Below, one piece after another: positions 23,445 through 30,778 of a stretch of DNA of 32,128 nt. The first letter of the stretch is position 1; each line of letters begins with the position of its first letter. The notes under the pieces are model-generated. The model made no database searches. It saw only the letters and a program-made list of their open reading frames with translations, and was not told the DNA's origin. Source of the DNA: Streptomyces mangrovisoli (GTDB lineage: Bacteria > Actinomycetota > Actinomycetes > Streptomycetales > Streptomycetaceae); NCBI RefSeq assembly GCF_000974985.2, contig NZ_LAVA02000096.1, positions 1 through 32,128 of the forward strand, in the 5' to 3' direction. Both the position numbers and the translations under genes were made by a program.

Positions 23445-24735
23445 CGCGCGCGGCCTGTTCGCGTACGGCGGGCGGCAGCGCGGGGTCGGCGGCGAGCCGT
23501 TCGAGCGCCGCACGGCTCGCCGGCACCGAGCCGTGCCAGGCCAGCATCGTCACGGCCCGCTCGGCGACGCACCCGAGGCGCGCGTACCGCTCGGCCAGCT
23601 CCATCGCCCACGGGGTGACGAGGGACTCGTCGTCGACGTACAGGCCGAGCCAGGTGAAGGTCTCGGCGGCGATCCAGCCGCCGATCCACCCCGCCCACCG
23701 CCGTGCGAACCGCGCGCCCTCCGCCCCGTCCGGCTCCGCCGGGACGCCGGGGACGCCGAGCCGCGCGCACTCGCGCAGCCCCTCGGCCATCCGCTCCTCG
23801 GTCACCTGCCGGGCGTACGGCATCAAGTCCCGCAGCACGGACCGGATCTCGGCCCAGGCGGGCGCCTCCTCGTCCTGCGCCACGCGGGTGTCGGCGTCCG
23901 GCACCGGCTCGGTCACCGGCTCCGCCGGCAGGCAGGCCAGCAGCACCGCGCGGGCCCGGCCGACGCTCTCCTCGTTCTCCGGCAGCTCGACGGGCCAGGC
24001 GAAGCCGCGGTCCCAGCCGTACGGCAACTCCCGTACGGCGGGCGGCAGCAGGGGGTGCTCGTCGTGGGCGGGCTGCCTGCCGCGGGCGGCGCGGGCGGGG
24101 CGCCGCAGCGTCAGGAGCGCCTCGCGGGCGGCCGTACGGCTGCCGTCGGCGACCCCGCCCTCCGTCACCAGGGCGAGCAACTCCGCCTCGCCGTAGGGCA
24201 CTCCGAGGGTGCGCAGCAGACCGGCCGCGGCGTCGGGGGCGAGCCCGTGCCGCACGCACCGCCCGGCGGCGGAGGCGACGGCGGCCGCGTCGTGGGGCCG
24301 CTGCCCGAGTCGGCGCAGGACGTCCTCGACCCATCCGGCGAGCACGGTCTGCGCGAACGCCGAGCAGATGACGTCGAGTTGGTCGTCCAGCCACCACTGC
24401 GGCACGGGCGGCCGCGCGGACCCCGCCCAGTCCCGCAGGACGGCGCCGACGCCCTCGCGGGTGAGGTCGCCGGTGGCCGGCATCGCGTCGGCGAGCCGGC
24501 GGCCGATCTCCTGGCGCGCCCGGTCGTAGAGCGCCCACGACTCGTCGGTCCAGGCGGCGGGGCCCGGGCCGGGCAGGGGCCCGGAGAGCGCCCCGTCGAG
24601 GGCGTCGAGGGCGGTCCGCTCCACGGCCTCCGTGTCGGGCAGCTCGGCGAGCCCCCGGCGGCGTTCCCCGGTCAGGTCGCGCCAGGGCGCGGGCAGCGCG
24701 CTCATGGCGGGGGGCAGCAGCGGATGCGCGGTCAC
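23431..24735 (-). CDS. Uncharacterised protein beside the pilin-toxin gene
   Basis: I do not recognise this 434-residue protein. It is soluble, mostly helical and acidic, with no signal peptide or membrane segment. It looks internally duplicated. The first half begins HPLLPPAMSALPAPW and the second, near residue 225, HPLLPPAVRELPYGW. Each is followed by a LPxxE/D helix, a Trp/Arg/Leu-rich helix and a Trp/Gly stretch. GTG 24735 is preferred because GAGGGCGGG lies seven bases upstream and codon usage becomes typical there; an ATG at 24807, overlapping the upstream stop as TGATG, would add 24 residues with poor codon usage. It lies 71 bases after the pilin-toxin gene on the same strand, where immunity genes of polymorphic toxins usually are. 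An immunity or chaperone role is therefore a hypothesis. It is longer than most immunity proteins. Confidence 0.75.
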   Translation of the reverse strand: MTAHPLLPPAMSALPAPWRDLTGERRRGLAELPDTEAVERTALDALDGALSGPLPGPGPAAWTDESWALYDRARQEIGRRLADAMPATGDLTREGVGAVLRDWAGSARPPVPQWWLDDQLDVICSAFAQTVLAGWVEDVLRRLGQRPHDAAAVASAAGRCVRHGLAPDAAAGLLRTLGVPYGEAELLALVTEGGVADGSRTAAREALLTLRRPARAARGRQPAHDEHPLLPPAVRELPYGWDRGFAWPVELPENEESVGRARAVLLACLPAEPVTEPVPDADTRVAQDEEAPAWAEIRSVLRDLMPYARQVTEERMAEGLRECARLGVPGVPAEPDGAEGARFARRWAGWIGGWIAAETFTWLGLYVDDESLVTPWAMELAERYARLGCVAERAVTMLAWHGSVPASRAALERLAADPALPPAVREQAARALES

Positions 24736-24806
24736 CGTGCACCCGCCCTCGGGCCGCCGTCGTGCGCCACCGGTCCGTGCCGCGTCATCCGCTCGCCACC
24801 TCCGCA

Positions 24807-27473
24807 TCAGTGGACGCCCAGGTATTCCATGGCGGTCTTCGGGTCCTTCATCTTGCCGGACGCGCGGGCCGCCTGCTTCTCGGCCTCGGACTTGGCGTTC
24901 CACGCGGCGTTCATCTCCCGCAGCTGCTGCGGGGTGATGTCCTGCCCGGCGACCCGCAGGTTCAGGCCGTTGTCGGCGAGGGTCTGGGCGGGGCTGCCGT
25001 CCGGGACCGTGCCGGTCTTCTTGTCCTTCTGGAACCCGTCGAAGACCTTGTCCCAGCCGTCCTGGGTCTCGATCTCGTAGCGTGCCGTCCGGCCCGGCTC
25101 GGCCTTCGCCCAGTCCGCCAGCCGCTGGGCCTGGGCGCGGATGGAGGCCTGGGTGGCGGCCTGCCCGGTGTTCTTGACCTCGACGACGTTCACCTTGCCG
25201 TCCTTGCCCTTGTAGACGATGTCCGCGTCGTCGATGGCGCTGAGGTCGGCGCTGGTGCCGTCGCCGAAGTCGACGGTCTTGCGGCCCTTCTGCGCGCCGA
25301 CGCCGGCGAACACCTTGGTGCCCTCGGCCGCCTCGTCGGCGGCGCGGGTGGCGGCCTTGACCTCGGCCATGGCCTCCGCGAGCTGGTAGCGGTTGCCGGC
25401 CTTCAGCACCGGTCCGCCCAGCGAGCCGCGGCTCTGGCTGTCGATCTTCGGGTTCTTCAGCATGTCGGCGAAGTCCTCGAGGGACTGGGCGAGTTCCGCC
25501 TTGCCGATCTCGCCCTTGCTCAGGTCGGGGTTGTCCTTGGCCTTGGCGACCAGGTCGTCGATCTTCTTCTCGTCGAGGTTGAACCGGTCCTGCTTGGGTG
25601 TCTTCTGCTTGTTCTTGGCGTCCTCGATGACCTTCTTGACGTCGTCGGCCGCCTTCTGGAGCTTCGCGGTGGCGGCGGCCGCGTCGGCGGCGTCGGCCTG
25701 CTTGCGGGCCTCCTCCGCGGCCTTCTTGTCCTCGTCCTTGCAGCCGTCCTCGGCGAGGTAGACGTACGGGGAGGAGGGGCCCGCGGCGAGGACGGTGGTG
25801 CCGGTGCCGGGGGAGCCGGTACCGGAGGAGACGGTGCCGGAGGAGCCGGTGAGCGGGTCTGTCGGGTCGTTCGGCGGGCTTCCGGCGTAGGGGACGCGGC
25901 GGGCCGGGGCGGCGATGGTGCACCCCTCCTGCCTGGCCTTCTTCTCCGCCTCGTCGGCCGCGTCGTCCGCCTCCTTGGCCGCCTTCTCGGCGCCGTCGAC
26001 GTCACCGGCCTTGGCCGCCTTCTTGGCCTCCTCGGCGGCCTCGGCGGCCTTCTCCGCGAGCTTGCCGAGCTTGCCCAGTTTGCCGATCTTGCCGAGGTCG
26101 CCGATCTTCTCGACGATCTTGGCGCCGTCGTAGCCGGGGATGAACAGGGAGCCGACGTTCCAGATGACGTGGCTGACGGCGCGCGTCTTGTCGCCGTTCT
26201 TCCAGTCCTTGGCGACGTCGTCGCCGATGAAGAGGTCGTAGAGGATGCCGCCGCCGCTCTTCACGGTGGCCCCGCCCCAGCCCCAGATCGCGCCGAGGTA
26301 GTCGCCGTTGGACCAGTCCTTGCGGGCGCCGGCGGAGTTGTCCCACCAGTCCTCGCCGATCTGCTTGCCCCAGCTGCCGATGCCCTTGATGGTGTCGACG
26401 GGGTGGCGGACCATGTCGTAGATCCCGGTGACGTCACCCCAGACACCGTCGATGACGAGGCCCTGTCCGACCTGCTTGACCTGGTCGCCCGCGCAGCCGA
26501 AGAAGGCGCCGATGCCGGAGAAGCAGCCGTCGTCCTTCTTGCCGCCGCCGTCGTCGTCGGTCTTCTGGTCGGTGGTGTCGTCGGTGGTGGTGCCGGTCGT
26601 CGTGCCGCCGGTGGTGGAGCCGCCGGTCGTCGAACCCCCCGTGGTGGATCCACCGGTCGTCGAACCGCCCGTGGTGGATCCGCCGGTGGTCGAGCCGTCG
26701 CCGGTGGTGGTGCCGCCCGTGTCACCGCCTGTCCCGGTGCTTCCGGTGGTGCCGGTGCTTCCGGTGGTGCCGGTGTCGCCGGTCGTTCCGCCGGAGTCCC
26801 GGGCCGTGATGTCCGTGCCGTCGCCGGCGGCCGGGGCGGGGCAGGCGGAGCCGGTGACCTCGCAGACGGCGGCGCGCAGGCCGCCGTAGATCTGGTCGCC
26901 GATGCCGCTCACGACGAGGGCCGCGATGATGGCGGCGACGATCGCGATGAGACCGGCGTACTCGACGGCCGTCTGGCCCTCGTCGCGCCGCCAGCGGATC
27001 ATCCGGGCGAGCGAGAAGGACCGGCGCTCGGCGCGTTCGAGGCCGGGAAGGCCGTACCACTCCCGGGACTCCCCCTGCCGCAGCAGTACGACGATCACGA
27101 TCGGCAGCAGCAGTTGGAGGCCGGCCCGGCCGGAGCCGTGCGCGAAGTTCACCGTGCCCTGGAGGATCAGCCACGCCTGCGCGGCGACGAGTCCGCGGTG
27201 GGTCCACACCCCGCCGGTCCAGCTGCGCCGGGCGAGCCACCAGCCGAGGGTGCCGGGGGCGGCGGCGTACGCGACGAGCGCGAGGACACGGCCGTCCAGG
27301 GCGTCGTACGCGGACGCCGTCATCAGCAGGCCGACCCCGCCGACGACCGTCATCGCGAACAGGACGTTGACGAGCACGAGGGCCGCGGAGAGCGAACCCG
27401 GCATGTCCTTGCGGCCGTTGCGCCCCGACGGCCATGCGGCCCCGGCTCCTGCGATTCCCCCGATGGAGGCCAT
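24807..27473 (-). CDS. Pilin-fused polymorphic toxin-like protein, PD-(D/E)xK type C-terminus
   Basis: This 888-residue protein joins modules rarely seen together. Residues 1-22 are polar. Four hydrophobic helices lie at about 29-51, 62-81, 94-111 and 117-131. A basic stretch, RMIRWRRDEG, leads to a class III prepilin motif cut after Gly166 (GQTAVEYAGLIAIVAAII), nearly the same as the Flp pilin encoded at 29478-29672, then two cysteines (204, 211). Residues 228-300 are a Gly/Thr/Ser linker with six STTGG units. Residues 317-470 resemble a polymorphic-toxin pre-toxin region (AVSHVIWNVGSLFIPGYDG). Residues 474-515 and 580-622 are coiled coils. The C-terminus carries Asp751, Glu765 and Lys767 (DIVYKGKDG, VVEVKN), the PD-(D/E)xK nuclease pattern. 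Topology by the positive-inside rule puts the toxin half outside. ATG 27473 follows GGAGGGGG. The nuclease call is by motif only. Confidence 0.72.
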   Translation of the reverse strand: MASIGGIAGAGAAWPSGRNGRKDMPGSLSAALVLVNVLFAMTVVGGVGLLMTASAYDALDGRVLALVAYAAAPGTLGWWLARRSWTGGVWTHRGLVAAQAWLILQGTVNFAHGSGRAGLQLLLPIVIVVLLRQGESREWYGLPGLERAERRSFSLARMIRWRRDEGQTAVEYAGLIAIVAAIIAALVVSGIGDQIYGGLRAAVCEVTGSACPAPAAGDGTDITARDSGGTTGDTGTTGSTGTTGSTGTGGDTGGTTTGDGSTTGGSTTGGSTTGGSTTGGSTTGGSTTGGTTTGTTTDDTTDQKTDDDGGGKKDDGCFSGIGAFFGCAGDQVKQVGQGLVIDGVWGDVTGIYDMVRHPVDTIKGIGSWGKQIGEDWWDNSAGARKDWSNGDYLGAIWGWGGATVKSGGGILYDLFIGDDVAKDWKNGDKTRAVSHVIWNVGSLFIPGYDGAKIVEKIGDLGKIGKLGKLGKLAEKAAEAAEEAKKAAKAGDVDGAEKAAKEADDAADEAEKKARQEGCTIAAPARRVPYAGSPPNDPTDPLTGSSGTVSSGTGSPGTGTTVLAAGPSSPYVYLAEDGCKDEDKKAAEEARKQADAADAAAATAKLQKAADDVKKVIEDAKNKQKTPKQDRFNLDEKKIDDLVAKAKDNPDLSKGEIGKAELAQSLEDFADMLKNPKIDSQSRGSLGGPVLKAGNRYQLAEAMAEVKAATRAADEAAEGTKVFAGVGAQKGRKTVDFGDGTSADLSAIDDADIVYKGKDGKVNVVEVKNTGQAATQASIRAQAQRLADWAKAEPGRTARYEIETQDGWDKVFDGFQKDKKTGTVPDGSPAQTLADNGLNLRVAGQDITPQQLREMNAAWNAKSEAEKQAARASGKMKDPKTAMEYLGVH
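26574..26792 (-). repeat. Linker repeat of the pilin-toxin gene
   Basis: This stretch encodes residues 228-300. Its core, 26604-26693, holds six 15-base units encoding Ser-Thr-Thr-Gly-Gly. Irregular Thr-Gly-Ser and Thr-Gly-Gly units flank it. The units are in frame, so copy number could change without breaking the toxin. Confidence 0.85.
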
Positions 27474-27566
27474 GCCCCCTCCCCCCGCTGACGGTTGCGA
27501 CACCGCCGACGTTAGGGAGGGAACGCCTGCCCGAGATGGGCCCACGGACCCAAATCGACACCCAAA

Positions 27567-27593
27567 AGGCGGCAGGCCCGCTGCCTGCCGCCT
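27567..27593 (-). terminator. Intrinsic terminator of the Flp/OmpA operon
   Basis: A 10-bp perfect stem (27567-27576 with 27584-27593), 7-base loop and TTTT on the minus strand lie 27 bases past the OmpA-family stop. It separates this operon from the pilin-toxin gene. Confidence 0.85.
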
Positions 27594-27619
27594 CTGGGTC
27601 CGGGACCCGGCTCCGGGAC

Positions 27620-28264
27620 CTAGCTCTGCGACCTCGGGAACGACACCTCGACCCGGCGGTTCTTCTTGCGGCCCGCCTCGGTGGAGTTGTCGGCGATCGG
27701 GTACTGCTCGGCGTAGCCGCGGACGTCGAAGGTGATGTTCGGGTCGTTCAACTCGCCGTCCAGTACGGCCTGTACGGCGTTGGCGCGCTGCCGGGACAGG
27801 ACGACTCCGTGGGCGTGGGAGCCCAGGTTGTCCGTGAAGCCGAACACCCGGACGTGGGTGGCGTTCTGCTTCTTGATCTCCTCGGCGATGGCCTCGATCC
27901 GGGCCTTGGCCTCGGAGTTGAGCTTGGCGCTGTCCTTGCCGAAGAGGACCTCGGCCTGGAGGGCGAAGGTCACGTCGGTGTTGGTGTCGGAGCGGCGTTC
28001 GTCACCGTCTTCGTCCTCCACGACCGTCTTGATGTCCAGCACCTTCGGATCGGCCAGGGTGGCGCCCTCGGGGAGCTTCAGATCGGGATCGGTCGGATCG
28101 ATCTTCACCGGGGCGGACGGGGACGCCTCCGTGCCCGGTGGCGTGCTGGGGCTGTCGTCCGCGTGTGCCACGGCGCCGAACACGTTGGTGGCCACCATGA
28201 CCGAAGCGGCGGTCACCACCAGTGCGAGGCGCGGCGCCGCTGTCCGGGGGTGTGTGCGTGTCAT
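27620..28264 (-). CDS. OmpA family protein, exported
   Basis: This 214-residue exported protein has a signal peptide (residues 1-36, hydrophobic core RLALVVTAASVMVATNVFGA, likely cleavage after AHA) and an acidic Ser/Pro-rich stretch. The OmpA-like peptidoglycan-binding domain covers about 90-212: VLFGKDSAKLNSEAKARI, VRVFGFTDNLGSHAHGVVLS, RANAVQAVL, and GYAEQYPIADNSTEAGRKKN followed by RRVEV. The family binds diaminopimelate-containing peptidoglycan. OmpA-like proteins are regular members of Tad loci, where they are thought to anchor the system in the wall. ATG 28264 has GAGG eight bases upstream; a GTG at 28276 overlapping the upstream stop has no ribosome-binding site. It is the last gene of the operon. 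Confidence 0.9.
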   Translation of the reverse strand: MTRTHPRTAAPRLALVVTAASVMVATNVFGAVAHADDSPSTPPGTEASPSAPVKIDPTDPDLKLPEGATLADPKVLDIKTVVEDEDGDERRSDTNTDVTFALQAEVLFGKDSAKLNSEAKARIEAIAEEIKKQNATHVRVFGFTDNLGSHAHGVVLSRQRANAVQAVLDGELNDPNITFDVRGYAEQYPIADNSTEAGRKKNRRVEVSFPRSQS

Positions 28265-28272
28265 GGCGCGCC

Positions 28273-28851
28273 TCACCCGGAGATCTTGATCGTGGCCGCC
28301 GAGAACGTGGGCAGCTGGAGAGTCACCTCGGTCGTGCTCGCGGGCGGAGCCGGGAACTGCATGAACACCGACACCGCTTCCCCTGCCTTGAGGATCGAGA
28401 GCCCCGTCGTGGTGAGCGGCCGCCCCTCGGTGTCACGCAGCACGTAGTAGCGCTTCTTCTCCTTCGAGTCCACGAGGGTGGCGCCACCCAACGAGCGACC
28501 GTGCGCGATGATCTCCGTCTCGTCCCCACGCAATGCGGACGGCACGGTCACCGCGCTGCCGCTGTCGTTCTTCAGCGTGCCGTTCACGGTGACGAACCCA
28601 CCGGAGTCACGGACCGCCGAGGTGACCTGCAGGCTCAACCCATTGGAGCCCCGCAACTCTGCGATGGGATCGTCCTGGCCTTCCTGAGCACTCGGATCGG
28701 AGCCACTGCTCTTCGACGCGGACGCCGATGTGTCCGGCTTCTTGTCATCGCCGCCCCCGCTTCCGCAGCCGGCCGCACCGAGGGCCAGACCGGCCGCAAC
28801 AGCGAGCGCAACCATCCCCCTTCGGGCCTGCGCGGTGAACCGAATGCTCAT
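28273..28851 (-). CDS. Lipoprotein of the Flp operon
   Basis: This 192-residue protein starts with a lipoprotein signal peptide: positive residues, the hydrophobic core MVALAVAAGLALG, then a lipobox ending in AAGC (Cys29). A Gly/Asp/Lys/Ser-rich tether leads to an all-beta domain (about 70-190) that resembles immunoglobulin-like DUF4352-type domains by pattern: SLQVTSAVRDSGGFVTVNG, NDSGSAVTVPSALRG, then VSVFMQFPAPP. I cannot assign a function. ATG 28851 has GAGAGGG about ten bases upstream. It lies between the TadE/TadG-like gene (33-base gap) and the OmpA-family gene (8-base gap), so all should be co-transcribed and may form one cell-surface assembly. Confidence 0.85.
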   Translation of the reverse strand: MSIRFTAQARRGMVALAVAAGLALGAAGCGSGGGDDKKPDTSASASKSSGSDPSAQEGQDDPIAELRGSNGLSLQVTSAVRDSGGFVTVNGTLKNDSGSAVTVPSALRGDETEIIAHGRSLGGATLVDSKEKKRYYVLRDTEGRPLTTTGLSILKAGEAVSVFMQFPAPPASTTEVTLQLPTFSAATIKISG

Positions 28852-28884
28852 CAGACTGCTTCCCTCTCACTCGTCGATCGCTTG

Positions 28885-29478
28885 TCAGTCGGCCAGGTGG
28901 ACGTCGAACAGGTCCTCGGGCTTCGGCAGGTCGCCGAGGTCCTCGGGATCCAGATCCCAGATCCGGTCCTTGCAGGTGAGCTGCGGCAACGTGTCGCCGC
29001 CACCCCCGCCTCCCGGGAGCTGGAACGTGCACAGCGGCTCGATGACGGCCTTGGCGGTCGCCGTCGAGTGGTCGTTCTCGGTACCGGGGACGACGGAGTC
29101 TCCGACGGACTTGTTGGTCCGCACCTCGACGGTGTACGTCAGAGGATCCAGCCGCAGACAGGACAGCAGGGAGGCGTCGTTCTGCGCGGCGAGCCCGGTC
29201 GCGCGAGCACATGCCCCCGGGTCCACCAGGCTGCCGGCGAAGATGGCCGCCCACTTGGTCGGATCGAGTACGGCCGCCTTCCACTCGTCCGCGAGCTGGT
29301 CCCGGGTGTGCTGGGCCGCCGCCAGCGCCGCCGCGTCCGCGGCGGTCTGGGCGCCGTTGCGATTCGCCGCGGCCTGGCCGACCGCCAAGTACGCGAACGC
29401 GAGAAAGAGCAGGCCCCCCACCACAGTGATGTAGATGGGGAAAGCCTGCCCTGCGTCGCGATAGACGCGCCGACGCAT
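28885..29478 (-). CDS. TadE/TadG-like pilus assembly protein
   Basis: This 197-residue membrane-anchored pseudopilin begins MRRRVYRDAGQAFPIYITVV, with one hydrophobic helix at about 13-33, then the typical TadG-type block NRNGAQTAADAAALAAAQ at 39-56. These features mark the Putative Flp pilus-assembly TadE/G-like family. The extracytoplasmic remainder has a run of six glycines near 160 and several cysteines. Its ATG overlaps the Flp pilin stop as TGATG, strong evidence of translational coupling and a shared role. TadE and TadG are minor pilins processed like Flp; the cleavage site Gly10-Gln11 lacks the usual Glu5, so processing is uncertain. Confidence 0.85.
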   Translation of the reverse strand: MRRRVYRDAGQAFPIYITVVGGLLFLAFAYLAVGQAAANRNGAQTAADAAALAAAQHTRDQLADEWKAAVLDPTKWAAIFAGSLVDPGACARATGLAAQNDASLLSCLRLDPLTYTVEVRTNKSVGDSVVPGTENDHSTATAKAVIEPLCTFQLPGGGGGGDTLPQLTCKDRIWDLDPEDLGDLPKPEDLFDVHLAD

Positions 29479-29672
29479 CAGCCCGTGATTTCGCCGATCT
29501 TCGTCGTGATGGCGTCGGCGATCGTGCCGCCGAAATCCGTGCCCAGAAGGACGAGGATGATCGCCACGACCACCGCGATGATGCCGAGGTACTCGACCGC
29601 CGTCTGCCCCTTGTCGTTGCGAGCGGCGCGAGCCTGCAGGTACGAGACCGTGGTGTTGATCCAGTTGCTCAT
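29478..29672 (-). CDS. flp: Flp family type IVb pilin
   Basis: This 64-residue major pilin precursor is the first gene of the operon. The leader (1-22, ending RNDKG) is followed by the processing and assembly motif GQTAVEYLGIIAVVVAII, with cleavage expected after Gly22 and the conserved Glu-Tyr at positions 5-6 of the mature form. A short tail (TKIGEITG) follows the single hydrophobic helix. The size fits Flp pilins (about 50-70 residues). ATG 29672 has a strong GGAGGGGG six bases upstream. The stop overlaps the TadE/TadG-like gene. The prepilin peptidase at 21993-22736 is the likely processing enzyme. Its motif is nearly the same as the one inside the pilin-toxin protein. Confidence 0.92.
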   Translation of the reverse strand: MSNWINTTVSYLQARAARNDKGQTAVEYLGIIAVVVAIILVLLGTDFGGTIADAITTKIGEITG

Positions 29673-29802
29673 CGTGTCCCCCTCCGGGTTCGTCTTCGTT
29701 GCGAGAAACGTACGGCTCCACACCCCGCCCGCCGGAGGGTCCCAGGACCCATTTCCGGGCCCAATCCAGGGCCCAGGCGCTCCCCCGCCCGGTCATCCCC
29801 GC

Positions 29803-30747
29803 TCACCCCAGCCCTCGCTGCGCGGCACGCCCGTCCGGGGCCGTGCCCAGCCATTTGGCCGCCGCCTCCGAGCGGCTGGTGCTGTGGAGCTTGGCGAAGA
29901 TGCGGTTGATGTGGTTCTTGACCGTCTTCTCGCTGATGAAGCACGTGGCGGCGATCTGCTGGTTGTTCATGCCGGACGCGATGAGGTCCATGATCTCCGC
30001 CTCCCTCGAACTGAGTTGGAACCGCGAGCGGTCCGGAGCGGCCGGAAGGCCGCCCCCCACGCATCCTGACGAGGACTGTCCCACATCCGGTTGCACTTGC
30101 GAAAGGTTTTCCGCAGAAGTAGCGGGCGACAGGACCCGTCCCGGCGTCAACGTACCTGCTTGCACCGGTGATTCGAGATTCGTATACGTCTGCGGCGTGG
30201 CGGAATTTTCGTATGCAGTCGCACTACCGAGCCCCTCGGGCAGCGGTGCGCCGCCACCCCGTTCCTGCCGTAGCTGCGCGAGGAGCGCGCCCGCCGCCGT
30301 CGGGGTGAAGTGGGCCCGGCCCTGCTTGATGTCGCGTACGGCCGTGACCAGTTGGTCGGCGGTGAACTCGCCGTGGACCAGGTAGCCGCCCGCCCCCCGC
30401 CGGAGCGCCTCCCGCACGATCTCCGACTCCCTGCTGTACGTCAGCATCACCACGGGCGCGATCTGCACCAGGTACGGCAGCGCGGAGATGCCGTCCACGC
30501 CGGGCATGCGGACGTCCAGCAGGACCACGTCCGGCCGGTGGCGGTGGGCCTGCTCGTAGGCCGCCCGGCCGTCCGCCGCCTCCGCGACCACCGTGATGTC
30601 CGCCCGGCCGGAGAGCAGGGCCGTGAGACCGGCCCGGACGACGGGGTTGTCGTCGGCCACGATCACCCGCAGGACCGTGTCGGGCGCGGCCTGCGGGAAG
30701 TGCTCGAAGGGGTTCGGCGGCTCCGGTGGTGTCCCGTGCTCGGGCAT
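29803..30747 (-). CDS. LuxR-type response regulator, atypical receiver
   Basis: This 314-residue response regulator has a receiver domain at about 25-145 and a LuxR/NarL-type helix-turn-helix at about 243-305 (LSSREAEIMDLIASGMNNQQ, then TVKNHINRIFAKL). Phosphoacceptor Asp78 in LLDVRMPG and the acidic pair Asp32-Asp33 are present, with Thr103. The conserved Lys is replaced by His125 (GYLVHGE), which may change phosphorylation-driven switching. The linker, residues about 160-240, is unusually long, rich in Ser/Thr/Gln/Asn, and its DNA has lower GC than the rest. ATG 30747 is chosen for its near-perfect AAAGGAGG ribosome-binding site; ATG 30774 would add nine residues. It lies just downstream of the kinase gene and just upstream of the Flp operon, so it likely controls that operon. 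Confidence 0.9.
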   Translation of the reverse strand: MPEHGTPPEPPNPFEHFPQAAPDTVLRVIVADDNPVVRAGLTALLSGRADITVVAEAADGRAAYEQAHRHRPDVVLLDVRMPGVDGISALPYLVQIAPVVMLTYSRESEIVREALRRGAGGYLVHGEFTADQLVTAVRDIKQGRAHFTPTAAGALLAQLRQERGGGAPLPEGLGSATAYENSATPQTYTNLESPVQAGTLTPGRVLSPATSAENLSQVQPDVGQSSSGCVGGGLPAAPDRSRFQLSSREAEIMDLIASGMNNQQIAATCFISEKTVKNHINRIFAKLHSTSRSEAAAKWLGTAPDGRAAQRGLG

Positions 30748-30778
30748 CGGCTGCCTCCTTTCCTGATGAGTCATGTCC

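Noticed and set aside
24762..27491. Plus-strand open frame opposite the pilin-toxin gene
   Set aside because: It is a Gly/Val/Ala/Leu-rich mirror of codons in the toxin gene; the minus strand has the pilin motif, signal topology and a strong ribosome-binding site.
28222..30069. Plus-strand open frame opposite the Flp operon
   Set aside because: It is an antisense shadow across four well-supported minus-strand genes and has no recognisable domain.
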